DNA of 64,000 nucleotides. Source: JADLGJ01 sp031423615. GTDB taxonomy: Bacteria > Omnitrophota > Gorgyraeia > Zapsychrales > JANLHA01. The stretch's first letter is position 1, and every line of letters begins with the position of its first letter. The stretch covers positions 1 through 64,000 of the forward strand of contig JANPFV010000104.1 in the NCBI GenBank assembly GCA_031423615.1, given 5' to 3'. A model generated the notes under the pieces. It worked only from the letters and a program-made list of their open reading frames with translations, was not told the origin of the DNA and did not search any database. Positions 35,689 to 44,188 of the stretch are shown piece after piece. The translations under genes and the position numbers were made by a program.

Positions 35689-36699
35689 ATGAAATTCGGC
35701 GCGGCGCAAAATTTTCTTTGGTTATGGAATTTTATTCCCTTGTTTGCTTTCTTGTGGTGGGCGGGACGTCATAAACTGCGCCGGCTAAAATTATTTTCTC
35801 AGCCTGAACTTTTGGCACACATCGCCCAAGGTTATGACACTCAACGCCAGCGGCTGCAAAGGTTATTTTTTATTCTTGCCGCTGTTTTTAGTATTCTGGC
35901 TTTGGTCCGTCCGCAATGGGGTTATGAAATCCGTGACATTAAGCGGCGGGGTAGCGACATTCTTCTTGTCGTCGATGTTTCGCGCAGTATGCTAACTGAG
36001 GACGTGAAGCCCAGCCGTCTTAAGCGGGCCAAGCTGGCGATAAAAGACCTTGTCAAGGAGCTCAAGGGCGACCGCATCGGTTTGATCGCTTTTGCGGGCG
36101 ATGCTTTTTTGACCTGTCCTTTGACGGTTGATTATAACGGTTTTCTATTGAATTTAGAAGATCTCAGTCCTGATGCTGTGCCGCGGGGCGGAACAAATAT
36201 CAGCGCCGCACTCAGGGAGGCGCTTAAAGAATACGACACTGCCTCCGGAAAATATAAGGCCCTGATCATTATTACCGACGGTGAGAATTTGGAAGAGGAC
36301 CCTCTGTCCACGGTCGAGAAGGCCAAGGACAAGGGGATCAAAATTTTTGCTGTGGGTGTGGGAACGAAGGAAGGGGAACTGATTCAGTTGACAAATGAAA
36401 AAGGCGAGACGGATTTTTTGAAGGACAGCCAGGGAAACTTTGTGAAATCCCGTTTGAATGAAGGGTTGTTACAGAAAATGGCTTTGGCCACCGGCGGAGT
36501 TTATGTGCGGGCCAGCGGAACGCAGTTTGGCTTGGACCTGATTTATGAACAGGAAATTTCCAAATTTGAAAAAAGGGAATTTCAGACTAAATCGGAGCGG
36601 CGCTATTTTGAGCGGTTTCAGTTTCCCTTGTCGGCTGCTATTTTATTTTTGATTTTGGAAATCACCTGGCCGCTGCGCAAAAGGATGCGAGACGTATGA
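35689..36699 (+). CDS. batB: BatB, membrane-anchored VWA-domain protein
   Basis: The 336-residue protein is a paralogue of BatA with hydrophobic N-terminal helices (LFFILAAVFSILALV), MIDAS D96-V-S-R-S in VVDVSRSMLTEDVKPSRL, a second motif IITDGENLEEDP, and a C-terminal helix (FPLSAAILFLILEITW). It starts directly after the batA stop. The R-P-Q-W-G-Y segment before the VWA domain is typical of BatB. Confidence 0.93.
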   Translation: MKFGAAQNFLWLWNFIPLFAFLWWAGRHKLRRLKLFSQPELLAHIAQGYDTQRQRLQRLFFILAAVFSILALVRPQWGYEIRDIKRRGSDILLVVDVSRSMLTEDVKPSRLKRAKLAIKDLVKELKGDRIGLIAFAGDAFLTCPLTVDYNGFLLNLEDLSPDAVPRGGTNISAALREALKEYDTASGKYKALIIITDGENLEEDPLSTVEKAKDKGIKIFAVGVGTKEGELIQLTNEKGETDFLKDSQGNFVKSRLNEGLLQKMALATGGVYVRASGTQFGLDLIYEQEISKFEKREFQTKSERRYFERFQFPLSAAILFLILEITWPLRKRMRDV

Positions 36700-37625
36700 A
36701 AAAAATAACGCTGGCTTTGATTTTATTTTTCATAGGGGCCGGGCCGGGCTTTTGCGCTTCAAAGGAGTCGCTTGTCAAGAAGGGCAATGCCCTTTATCAG
36801 AAAAATAATTTTGCCGAATCGGTTAAGGAGTACGAGACGGCTTTAAAAAAAGATCCGGAATCACCGGCGATCAATTTTGATTTGGGCACTGCCTTGTATA
36901 AAAACAAGAAATATGCCGAAGCGATTTCTTATTTACAAAAAGGACTTTTAAGCAAGGACCCGCTCTTAAAGAAGCAGGCCCATTTTAATTTAGGCGATGC
37001 CTTCTATAAAAAAGGGCGGGAGCTAGAGGGCAGTCGTCTGGATGAAGCTATTGCGGATTTGGAAGAATCGCTGCGCCAGTTTGAGGCCGTTAGGAATGTT
37101 GATGACAAGGATAATGACGCCAAGTATAATCATGACACTGTCAAAAAGGAATTGGAGCGTTTGAAAGAAAAGAAAGAACAGCGGCGGAAAAAAGGCGGCG
37201 ATCAGTCAGAGAACGAGCCAGAGCAAAAGAAAAACCAAGGTTCGAAAGAAGATACTTCAACGTCGTCGCCGGAGAAAAACCAGCCGGATCAGAAGAAAGA
37301 CCAAGGCTCAAAAGAAGATACTTCCCAGCCGTCGCTACAAAAAAGCCATACGGACAAAAACCTTTCGTACGAGACGGCCCAGCACAGCGAAGAAAAAAAG
37401 GAAGAAAATAAAGCCGAGCAAGGTTTTTCCCAGAGCAAGGATAAAAAGACCGCATTAGAAAAAGATTCCCCGTTGCAGGCGGTTCAGATAAAGCCGGGGC
37501 AAATGAGTAAGGAAGAAGCCAAGGCGCTGTTAGAACATTTTGAACAGGGCGAAGAAGCCCCGGCCTTGTTAAATTTTGGCAAACGTAAGTCATCCGAAGA
37601 ATCTGTGGTTTCGAAAGATTGGTAA
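36696..37625 (+). CDS. batC: BatC, exported TPR protein with low-complexity tail
   Basis: The 309-residue protein has a signal peptide (LALILFFIGAGPGFCAS), with the Cys near the cleavage site possibly forming a lipobox. TPR repeats lie between about 25 and 155 (ALYQKNNFAESVKEYETAL; YAEAISYLQKGLL). From about 160 it is Lys/Glu/Gln-rich and contains two copies of a 22-residue-spaced repeat (KKNQGSKEDTS and KKDQGSKEDTS) encoded at 37221-37258 and 37287-37324. It overlaps batB by ATGA. Confidence 0.85.
   Translation: MKKITLALILFFIGAGPGFCASKESLVKKGNALYQKNNFAESVKEYETALKKDPESPAINFDLGTALYKNKKYAEAISYLQKGLLSKDPLLKKQAHFNLGDAFYKKGRELEGSRLDEAIADLEESLRQFEAVRNVDDKDNDAKYNHDTVKKELERLKEKKEQRRKKGGDQSENEPEQKKNQGSKEDTSTSSPEKNQPDQKKDQGSKEDTSQPSLQKSHTDKNLSYETAQHSEEKKEENKAEQGFSQSKDKKTALEKDSPLQAVQIKPGQMSKEEAKALLEHFEQGEEAPALLNFGKRKSSEESVVSKDW
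37221..37324 (+). repeat. Near-identical 38-bp tandem duplication inside batC
   Basis: Bases 37221-37258 and 37287-37324 are near-copies, 66 bp apart, in the low-complexity tail of batC. The 66-bp period keeps the reading frame, so copy-number changes would alter only tail length. Confidence 0.7.
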
Positions 37626-37626
37626 A

Positions 37627-39468
37627 ATGAAGCTATTGGTAAAAGGGATTTTTATTGTGATTTGTGGAGTCTTGTCCGTCGGCAGCTTTTCAAATCCGGT
37701 GGACGCGGAAGATGTCTCAGTTAAGGCCGCCGTGAGTTCAAAAACGGTGGAATTAGGCTCGGCTTTGACGCTGACGGTTACGATTGACGGTGCGCAGGAA
37801 GTGCCGCCGGTCCAATTACCAAAGATTGAAGGAGTCGAAACGCGCTATCTCGGCCCGAACATACGCGTCTCGACCATCAACGGTGCAAAGTTTCACTCGA
37901 TGGGCGTGAGGTTTTCTGTGATCCCGCTTAAAACGGGACAGTTTCAGATTCCGGCGCTTACCATTTCCTTGGACGGTAAAGATTATACGACAACCCCCAT
38001 TGATATTACGGTCATGGCCGCCACTGCGGGCCCACCGGGGCAGACCGGCGCAAAAGATAAAGATGCTGCATCCTCTTTGCAGGACAAAATTTTTATTGTT
38101 CTGGGGACATCTAAAAAAGAGACCTATGTGAGTGAACCGATTCCCGTCGTGATAAAACTTTTTATCAATGACCTGGCGGTCAAGAATGTGCAATATCCCT
38201 CCCTTGAGCATGATGGTTTTGCGGTGGAAGATTTTCCCGAACCGCGCCGCGGCCGGCAGACCTTGGGTGATGTGAATTATCAGGTGATGGAATTTCGGAC
38301 CTTTATTTATCCTACCCGTACTGGTGATCTGAATCTTGGCCCCGCCCATTTAGGCGCTAATATCATGATTAAAAATTCCCGCCGCGAAGATATGCCGGGG
38401 GAATTTAACGATATCTTTACCGATGATCTTTTTGATAATTTTTTGGGCCGGTATGAAACCAAGACCATTATGCTGGAAAGCGCCAATATCGGTCTTAAAG
38501 TTCTTCCTTTGCCGCCAGAAGGCCGACCCCAGGATTTTTCCGGCGGGGTAGGAAAATATAATTTTGATATAACGGTCAGTCCGGCGGAAGTGAAAGTCGG
38601 CGACCCTTTGACCGTCCGCATGAAAATTGCGGGTGACGGAAATTTGCAGGCCGTGAATTTCCCGCTCTTTAAAACTTCTCCGGATTTTAAAGTTTACGAT
38701 CCCAAGATTACGTCCCAAAACGGCGAAAAAGTCCTCGAGCAGGTCATCATTCCCAATCACGATCAAGTCAAGGAACTCCCCGCCGTAAGTTTTAGTTTTT
38801 TTGATCCTGCGGATAAGCAGTATCATACGATAACCAAGGGACCTTTTCCTTTGCTGGTCAGTCCTTTGGCAAAAGGGGAGGAATCGAAAGTGGTCGGTTT
38901 AACGGCTCCGGCCATGGGGGCAAAACCCGTCGCTGGCCCGGAGGAGTTAGGAAGGGACATCCGGTTTATTAAGGAAAGCATCGGTCGGGTGCAAAGACAG
39001 GGGAACATTTTATACCGCCAGCCCGGATTTATTTTAAGTGTCATCTTGCTGGTGATGGTTTGGCTGGGGTTGTTTGTAAACTTTGAATACCGCAAAAGGA
39101 TTATGACGGATGTCCGATGGGCGCGGCGTTTACAGGCTCCGCGGCAGGCCCAGGAGGGGCTGGCCCAAGCCGGAAATTTCTTGCGGCAGAATGACGTCCG
39201 CAATTTTTATGACCGCATTTATAAAACCCTGCAGGATTATTTTGGCAATAATTTCCATCTCTCGTCGGCTGATGTGACCCTCGGCGGGATTGAGACTCGT
39301 CTGAAACCCCAGCATAAAAATAATGCGGCGCTGGCCTCTTTGCGGGAAATTTTTGCGGAATGTGAATTGGTGCGTTTTGCTTGCGCCCAGGTCTCGGAAG
39401 AAAAAATGAAAAATATTTTTCAGAAAACCCAAGAAGTCATTGATTTTTTTGAACGGAATTACAAATGA
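37627..39468 (+). CDS. batD: BatD (oxygen-tolerance) envelope protein
   Basis: The 613-residue protein has a signal peptide (GIFIVICGVLSVGSFSNPVDA), repeated beta-sandwich domains to about 440 (VELGSALTLTVTIDGAQEV; VKVGDPLTVRMKIAGDGNLQ), a membrane helix (FILSVILLVMVWLGLFVNF) and a cytoplasmic helical tail. The tail (DVRNFYDRIYKTLQDYFGNN) resembles the cytoplasmic domain of DUF4381. The ATG at 37627, one base after the batC stop, gives the signal peptide; a longer in-frame start at 37576 lies inside batC. Confidence 0.9.
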   Translation: MKLLVKGIFIVICGVLSVGSFSNPVDAEDVSVKAAVSSKTVELGSALTLTVTIDGAQEVPPVQLPKIEGVETRYLGPNIRVSTINGAKFHSMGVRFSVIPLKTGQFQIPALTISLDGKDYTTTPIDITVMAATAGPPGQTGAKDKDAASSLQDKIFIVLGTSKKETYVSEPIPVVIKLFINDLAVKNVQYPSLEHDGFAVEDFPEPRRGRQTLGDVNYQVMEFRTFIYPTRTGDLNLGPAHLGANIMIKNSRREDMPGEFNDIFTDDLFDNFLGRYETKTIMLESANIGLKVLPLPPEGRPQDFSGGVGKYNFDITVSPAEVKVGDPLTVRMKIAGDGNLQAVNFPLFKTSPDFKVYDPKITSQNGEKVLEQVIIPNHDQVKELPAVSFSFFDPADKQYHTITKGPFPLLVSPLAKGEESKVVGLTAPAMGAKPVAGPEELGRDIRFIKESIGRVQRQGNILYRQPGFILSVILLVMVWLGLFVNFEYRKRIMTDVRWARRLQAPRQAQEGLAQAGNFLRQNDVRNFYDRIYKTLQDYFGNNFHLSSADVTLGGIETRLKPQHKNNAALASLREIFAECELVRFACAQVSEEKMKNIFQKTQEVIDFFERNYK

Positions 39469-40187
39469 AGAAAATTATTTTTATCCTTATTTTTATAGCC
39501 ACGGTGACGGGCCCGGCCCGCGCGCAGACCGTGGATTTTGCCCAGGCCAATACGGCTTACCGAGACGGAAAATATGCCGAGGCCATCAAGGGTTATGAAG
39601 GTATCCTCCACAGCGGAACGGAAAGCGGCGAAATTTTTTACAATCTGGGAAACAGTTACTATAAAAATAAGCAATTGGGCAAGGCAATCCTTAATTATGA
39701 ACGGGCGCGACAGTTGCTGCCGCGCGATGCGGAAGTGGCGGCCAATTATAAACTGGCCTTGTCTGATGTTCCGTCGCGAATTGATGCAAAAGGGAAGGTG
39801 ATAGACAAGCTTTTCGAAAGTCATATTTATTTTTATACCGTCAATGAAATGGTCTTGCTATTGAGCCTGCTTTTTTTTCTTTTTTTGGCCTGTCATCTGA
39901 TGAGATTGTATGTCAAGTGGTCGCTTACGCCTCTGATGATTGTGGGAATAGTTTTTTTCATTTTTGCGGTCGGATTGGAAAGAAAATTACAGATAGAAAA
40001 GGATGCGGGTATTATGATTTTATCGGCACCGGCGAGGTTTGAACCAAACGACAAGGCCACGGTTTATTTTGAGCTTCCGGAAGGACAGAAAGTTAAAATG
40101 CAAGGCCGGGAAGGCGAATGGTCAAAAATTGAACGGCCTGACGGGAAGTCCGGGTGGGTGCCCACCGCAGCAGTGGAAAGAATTTAA
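39465..40187 (+). CDS. batE: BatE-like TPR protein with SH3-type C-terminus
   Basis: The 240-residue protein has a signal peptide, TPR motifs (ANTAYRDGKYAEAIKGYEGI; IFYNLGNSYYKNKQLGKAIL), two membrane helices around 125-170, and a C-terminal SH3-like domain (EGQKVKMQGREGEWSKIE; DGKSGWVPTAAVERI). It overlaps batD by ATGA and closes the core operon. SH3b domains often bind peptidoglycan, which places the end of the protein in the periplasm. Confidence 0.88.
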   Translation: MKKIIFILIFIATVTGPARAQTVDFAQANTAYRDGKYAEAIKGYEGILHSGTESGEIFYNLGNSYYKNKQLGKAILNYERARQLLPRDAEVAANYKLALSDVPSRIDAKGKVIDKLFESHIYFYTVNEMVLLLSLLFFLFLACHLMRLYVKWSLTPLMIVGIVFFIFAVGLERKLQIEKDAGIMILSAPARFEPNDKATVYFELPEGQKVKMQGREGEWSKIERPDGKSGWVPTAAVERI

Positions 40188-40201
40188 GACAAGGGATGAG
40201 A

Positions 40202-40732
40202 ATGCGTTTTCTTTATTTTGTTTTTGCTGTTTTCGTTGCGGCTGTCATCCCCTTACCGGTAGGAGCAGACCAAACGTTTTCTGAATTTTGTAGCCAGATA
40301 TATGCGGAAAGTTCAAAATGCCCGCAAGCGGCTTGTCAATTGCAATGTGCTAGCGGAGTTTCTGTCCCGGATTGTCCGCAAATTTGTATTCCTAAAGAGT
40401 GCAAGTCCATTAGTCCGCAGAATTGTCCGCCAAAGTTTTGCAGTATTGTCGAAGACTGCTCGAAAAAAAAGATTTGCCTTCCAAAAATTCCTGCCGACCA
40501 AGTCCCGGAATGCGGCGCTTTGGCCTATAGTGCCCAGGATGTCGAATGCTGTAAGGGCTTAGTCAAGCGCTGCGGGTTCGATTATCTTGATGGAAAATGC
40601 AATATGGAAGGGAAAAATACGTCCTACCGTTTCCCCATCTGTATTCCCTGCGGCGACGGGATTTGCGCTAACTTTGAGAACCATTGCAACTGCCCCGAAG
40701 ACTGCAAGAAAGATATTATCCCGTTAGATTAG
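40202..40732 (+). CDS. Secreted 22-cysteine protein with CGDGIC-CPEDC knot
   Basis: The 176-residue precursor has a signal peptide (FLYFVFAVFVAAVIPLPVGA), leaving about 155 residues with 22 cysteines. Most are spaced by 3-8 residues, often as P-x-C or C-P. The end, CGDGICANFENHCNCPEDC, is a small Cys motif I recall from secreted proteins of Omnitrophota and candidate-phylum bacteria. Such density requires disulfide formation outside the cell, matching the thiol machinery at 9985-14306. AAGGG upstream supports ATG 40202; the in-frame ATG at 40196 is also possible. The last 9 nt overlap the convergent carbonic anhydrase gene. Confidence 0.75.
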   Translation: MRFLYFVFAVFVAAVIPLPVGADQTFSEFCSQIYAESSKCPQAACQLQCASGVSVPDCPQICIPKECKSISPQNCPPKFCSIVEDCSKKKICLPKIPADQVPECGALAYSAQDVECCKGLVKRCGFDYLDGKCNMEGKNTSYRFPICIPCGDGICANFENHCNCPEDCKKDIIPLD

Positions 40733-41134
40733 GTCGATGATTTTTTTAACGCGCCAATGCGAGTTGACCCACAGTCCGGTAATGGGATAAGAAGGAAAGA
40801 GTTTTTTGATTTTCTTTGACCCGTCGATGATTTGAACTTTATGCGTTTCATAGGGGGCGGGATTCCCGCGGCAGTCGAAATGCCCCACGACAAAAATATG
40901 CGATGAATGGTTGATTGTCGTTGAGATTTTAATCCCCGTCAGGATGGCGTCCATCTGGGCGTGCGGGGTCGTCAGGATCTTGTCCATGCCCGGGCCTGAA
41001 ATAATGTCTACGAATTTTACTTTGGAACTGCGACGGATCCAATTGATGACCGGAATTTGGATGCGGCCGTCCATGCACGTCAGGCACGTGGCGCGATGAT
41101 CGTCGCGCAGGTGAGGTTTGGGAGCCCTGGTCAT
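40724..41134 (-). CDS. Minimal beta-carbonic anhydrase-like protein
   Basis: The 136-residue protein is short for beta-carbonic anhydrase but keeps every zinc-site residue: C20-x-D22-x-R24 in TCMDGRIQ and H85-x-x-C88 in VVGHFDCRGN. The enzyme family interconverts CO2 and bicarbonate. Missing N-terminal helices and the small size resemble the shortest archaeal Cab-type proteins, and a non-catalytic or different hydrolase role remains possible. Its ATG overlaps the stop of the PEPCK-fold gene (ATGA on the minus strand), so the two are translationally coupled. Confidence 0.8.
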   Translation of the reverse strand: MTRAPKPHLRDDHRATCLTCMDGRIQIPVINWIRRSSKVKFVDIISGPGMDKILTTPHAQMDAILTGIKISTTINHSSHIFVVGHFDCRGNPAPYETHKVQIIDGSKKIKKLFPSYPITGLWVNSHWRVKKIIDLI

Positions 41135-43014
41135 GAATTATTGATGAAGCGTAAATAATCTTCGATTTTTCCGTCACGCATACAGCATTCAATGATTTGC
41201 TGACCCAGCGGATCGAGGCCCGGATCCTTAAGATAGACAGACAATTCCTTTTTAAAAAAGTCCGTTAAGATTTTCGCGCCGATATCGTATGTTTCTTCGC
41301 CAACTTCCGGTTGCACTTCCACCTGCAGAAAGTCCCGGTTCAGGAAAAACCCTTCAATCTGCAAGGATTGGGCGGTGTAGCCTAAAAGCGGGCAGCGGGC
41401 GGGTTCTAATTGGTTTGGCTTAAAGAAGGCGCTTCCTCGACGGGCGAGATACTCGCGCACAATCCATTGCGGCATAAAGCCCACTTTCCACGCCCCAATA
41501 TATTGATTGGGCGTGAGAGAATATTTGGTGCGCGGAGTTTGGATGATCTGTTTTAAAAGTAAATTGGCTTGATCCACACGGCGGCCCGTTGCGAAAGGCC
41601 AATAGGAACCGACCCCTTCGCTGGACATGCCTTCCGTCGCGGTAATGCTGGGATTGTCATACCCGCGCGGTGAAACCAAACGCCACAACCACGCTAAGGA
41701 ACGCGGCAAAATATGAAGCATGCCGATGATTCCGTAGGTGGGATTTTCCGTCGTGCAAGGAGGGGTGCGGATCCCGAAACTGCGGATGTTGACTTCCACT
41801 GGATTGCGGACAATGCCCGGCACGATATCCCGAGGAATAATCACCCGCGGATTAGGGCACGGAATTCCGGGGGCATCTTCCGTGGGTTCCCAGATCAAGC
41901 AGGTGGCTTTGGGAACGGAATAAAGATTTAAAAAGACGAGGGGCTCTTTGGGGGCCATGGTCATTTCTTCCATAAAGCGGTCGGTGCCGTATTTGGTGAT
42001 GTGGTTGACGCGCACAAACCAGCCTTGCTCCGCATCTTGGACGATCAATTTTCCGTTTTCACCTTGGATCGACGGCGGGCAAAGAGCCATGTCATCGGTC
42101 ACCGGATTTAAACGGCAGCCTTGAAAAAGAGGAATATATCGGCTTTTGCCGGTGACAATGTTGGTCCCGGTCAGTAAGCGGCCGTCGGGTTCGCGGTGCG
42201 GATACTGCAGCATTTCGCTTTTCCCGCCGCCGCTGGCCCCTTCGTGCATGATGACCAATTCATTATCATAAGGTGTGGTGACAACAACGGTTGAACCGTG
42301 GGCCGTAATCCAGCCTTCCTTTTCACCGAGATTTAAAAGAACGCCGTAAATCCCTTTTTTAGCGCTGGGGCCGGGATAGAGGTTGAGAGAAAAAATTTCA
42401 TGGATATTGTCTCCGCGGTGATGGACGACAATTTGCTTGCCCTGACAATGCGTATGGCGGAATGTGGGGGCCAAGAAAATGACAGCCTTGGGCGCCCAAA
42501 TTTCGGGAAGGTCTTTTTTATTGACCATGCCCTGCAGGCTGGCCAGCGACGCGGCAAAGAAGGCGGCGTTTTTCGGGCCAATCAAAAGCGAGGTGTATCC
42601 GAGCTCCTTGCTGCCGGAATAAAACGGTACGATAAGAAGGTCCTGATCTTTGAGCCATTCAATGACTTCCTTGCGAAACTGCGGGAAAGGCGTTTTGAAC
42701 CTGTCGCTGAAATGCGCCTTGTCCGTGGCTTTTCCGTCGGCAATGACCATAGTGTCCGGATCGCGGCGGCGCATATAAGATTCAGGATAGTTGGCGGCGA
42801 TCCCGTTTTTACAACGGTCAACTGTGGCTTCAATCACGCGGCCATGCCCAGGAATATCATAGGCGACTTCGAAGCTGTCCGTTTCAGGGCTTCCTAAAGA
42901 CAGGGAGGCCAATTCATGAAAATCCTTGGCAATTGTTACACTTTTGGCATTTTCGAATAATTCGGCCAATTCGTTGTTGGCGAGAAATTTTTTCCAGTCC
43001 GTGGCTGCGATCAT
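41131..43014 (-). CDS. PEPCK-fold P-loop protein (probable DUF4914 family)
   Basis: The 627-residue protein has a P-loop EGASGGGKSEM near 258-268 in the context LVIMHEGASGGGKSEM, like the kinase-1a motif of PEP carboxykinases. FRHTHCQGKQIVVHHRGDN and YGTDRFMEEMTMAPKEP come before and after it. I recall this arrangement from DUF4914, a family of unknown function distantly related to PEPCK. It is not the ATP- or GTP-type enzyme itself. A TAGGAG ribosome-binding site precedes the ATG. lpxB lies upstream and the carbonic anhydrase gene downstream, overlapping by ATGA. Confidence 0.75.
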   Translation of the reverse strand: MIAATDWKKFLANNELAELFENAKSVTIAKDFHELASLSLGSPETDSFEVAYDIPGHGRVIEATVDRCKNGIAANYPESYMRRRDPDTMVIADGKATDKAHFSDRFKTPFPQFRKEVIEWLKDQDLLIVPFYSGSKELGYTSLLIGPKNAAFFAASLASLQGMVNKKDLPEIWAPKAVIFLAPTFRHTHCQGKQIVVHHRGDNIHEIFSLNLYPGPSAKKGIYGVLLNLGEKEGWITAHGSTVVVTTPYDNELVIMHEGASGGGKSEMLQYPHREPDGRLLTGTNIVTGKSRYIPLFQGCRLNPVTDDMALCPPSIQGENGKLIVQDAEQGWFVRVNHITKYGTDRFMEEMTMAPKEPLVFLNLYSVPKATCLIWEPTEDAPGIPCPNPRVIIPRDIVPGIVRNPVEVNIRSFGIRTPPCTTENPTYGIIGMLHILPRSLAWLWRLVSPRGYDNPSITATEGMSSEGVGSYWPFATGRRVDQANLLLKQIIQTPRTKYSLTPNQYIGAWKVGFMPQWIVREYLARRGSAFFKPNQLEPARCPLLGYTAQSLQIEGFFLNRDFLQVEVQPEVGEETYDIGAKILTDFFKKELSVYLKDPGLDPLGQQIIECCMRDGKIEDYLRFINNS

Positions 43015-43032
43015 GTGAACTCCTAAGTCTGC

Positions 43033-44184
43033 TTAAATCGTTGAGTTGAGAAACTGCAGGATGTTTTTTGCTGCCCGGTGACTCGCCCCGTTTTCACCCA
43101 GTGAAGATTTGACTTTTCCCAAATCTTCCCGGATGCGGTCGAACTCCGCCGGGTCATGATATATCTTTTTCAGTGCCTCCGCGATGTTTTTTCCGTTCGC
43201 GTCATCTTGTAAACATTCGGGAACAATTTTTTTTCCGGCCACCACATTGACGAGCCCGATGTAAGGGATCCGGATTAAGGCTTTGGCCAACACAAAAGTC
43301 AGGTAAGACGTTTTATAAACCACGACCATGGGTTTCAGCAAGAGAGCGGTCTCGAGCGTGGCCGTTCCGGACGCCACCATGCAGACGTCGCAGGCATTCA
43401 ATCCATTATAAAAATGACCAGCAAGGATTTTAAGCGGTAAAGTCCGTTTTGTCAAAAATTTTTCAAACAATCCATTGTCAAGATGAGGCGCCTTGAGAAT
43501 TAAAAATTGAAAGCGCGAATCTTCCTTATTGATGATCTGGGCCGCATCGAGCATCGGCGGCAGCAAGGACTCGACTTCCTTTTGTCGCGAGCCGGGAAGA
43601 AGGCCGATGGTGAATTTATCGGCGGACAGTCCGAGGTTTAATAATGTCCGTTCACGCTTAACGGTAATATGGACCTCATCGGCCAAAGGGTGCCCCACAA
43701 AATCGACATCGACCCCCCGGTCAGCATAAAATTTCTTTTCAAAATCGAAAAGAACCAGCATGCGGTCGACATTTTTCTTGATGAGGCTGATGCGGTTTTC
43801 TTTCCAGGCCCACACTTGCGGGCTGATGTAGTAAATGACCGTGACGCCCATTTTTTTTAAACGGGCGGCCAGGCGAAGATTGAATCCCGGATAGTCCACA
43901 AGGATAACGGCGCGCGGTTTGCGGACATCGACATTTTTTAGAAATGCTTCGAAACAGCGACGGAACTCTCCGTAATGTTTGAGGACTTCAAAGAAACCCA
44001 CGACAGCAAATTTTGTGAAATCTTCATCGGTGGCGACACCTGCCGCCTGCATTTTGGGTCCGCCCAGTCCGGAAAAGGTGACGGAAGAATCCAGGTCTTT
44101 GATCGCTTTGACGAGTGCGGCGGCGTGGCTGTCCCCGGAAATTTCTCCGGCGACGATCATAATGTGAGAAGAAATTTTTGTCAT
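43033..44184 (-). CDS. lpxB: Lipid-A-disaccharide synthase
   Basis: The 383-residue protein joins UDP-2,3-diacylglucosamine and lipid X to form the lipid A disaccharide at the inner membrane. Signature segments are IMIVAGEISGDSHAAALV, FSGLGGPKMQAAG, VDYPGFNLRLA, YYISPQVWAWKENRI and LLPGSRQKEVESLLPPM. It proves an outer membrane with lipid A-type lipid. It begins 4 nt after the Gfo/Idh stop, so the oxidoreductase and lpxB are one transcript. Confidence 0.95.
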   Translation of the reverse strand: MTKISSHIMIVAGEISGDSHAAALVKAIKDLDSSVTFSGLGGPKMQAAGVATDEDFTKFAVVGFFEVLKHYGEFRRCFEAFLKNVDVRKPRAVILVDYPGFNLRLAARLKKMGVTVIYYISPQVWAWKENRISLIKKNVDRMLVLFDFEKKFYADRGVDVDFVGHPLADEVHITVKRERTLLNLGLSADKFTIGLLPGSRQKEVESLLPPMLDAAQIINKEDSRFQFLILKAPHLDNGLFEKFLTKRTLPLKILAGHFYNGLNACDVCMVASGTATLETALLLKPMVVVYKTSYLTFVLAKALIRIPYIGLVNVVAGKKIVPECLQDDANGKNIAEALKKIYHDPAEFDRIREDLGKVKSSLGENGASHRAAKNILQFLNSTI

Positions 44185-44188
44185 GATC

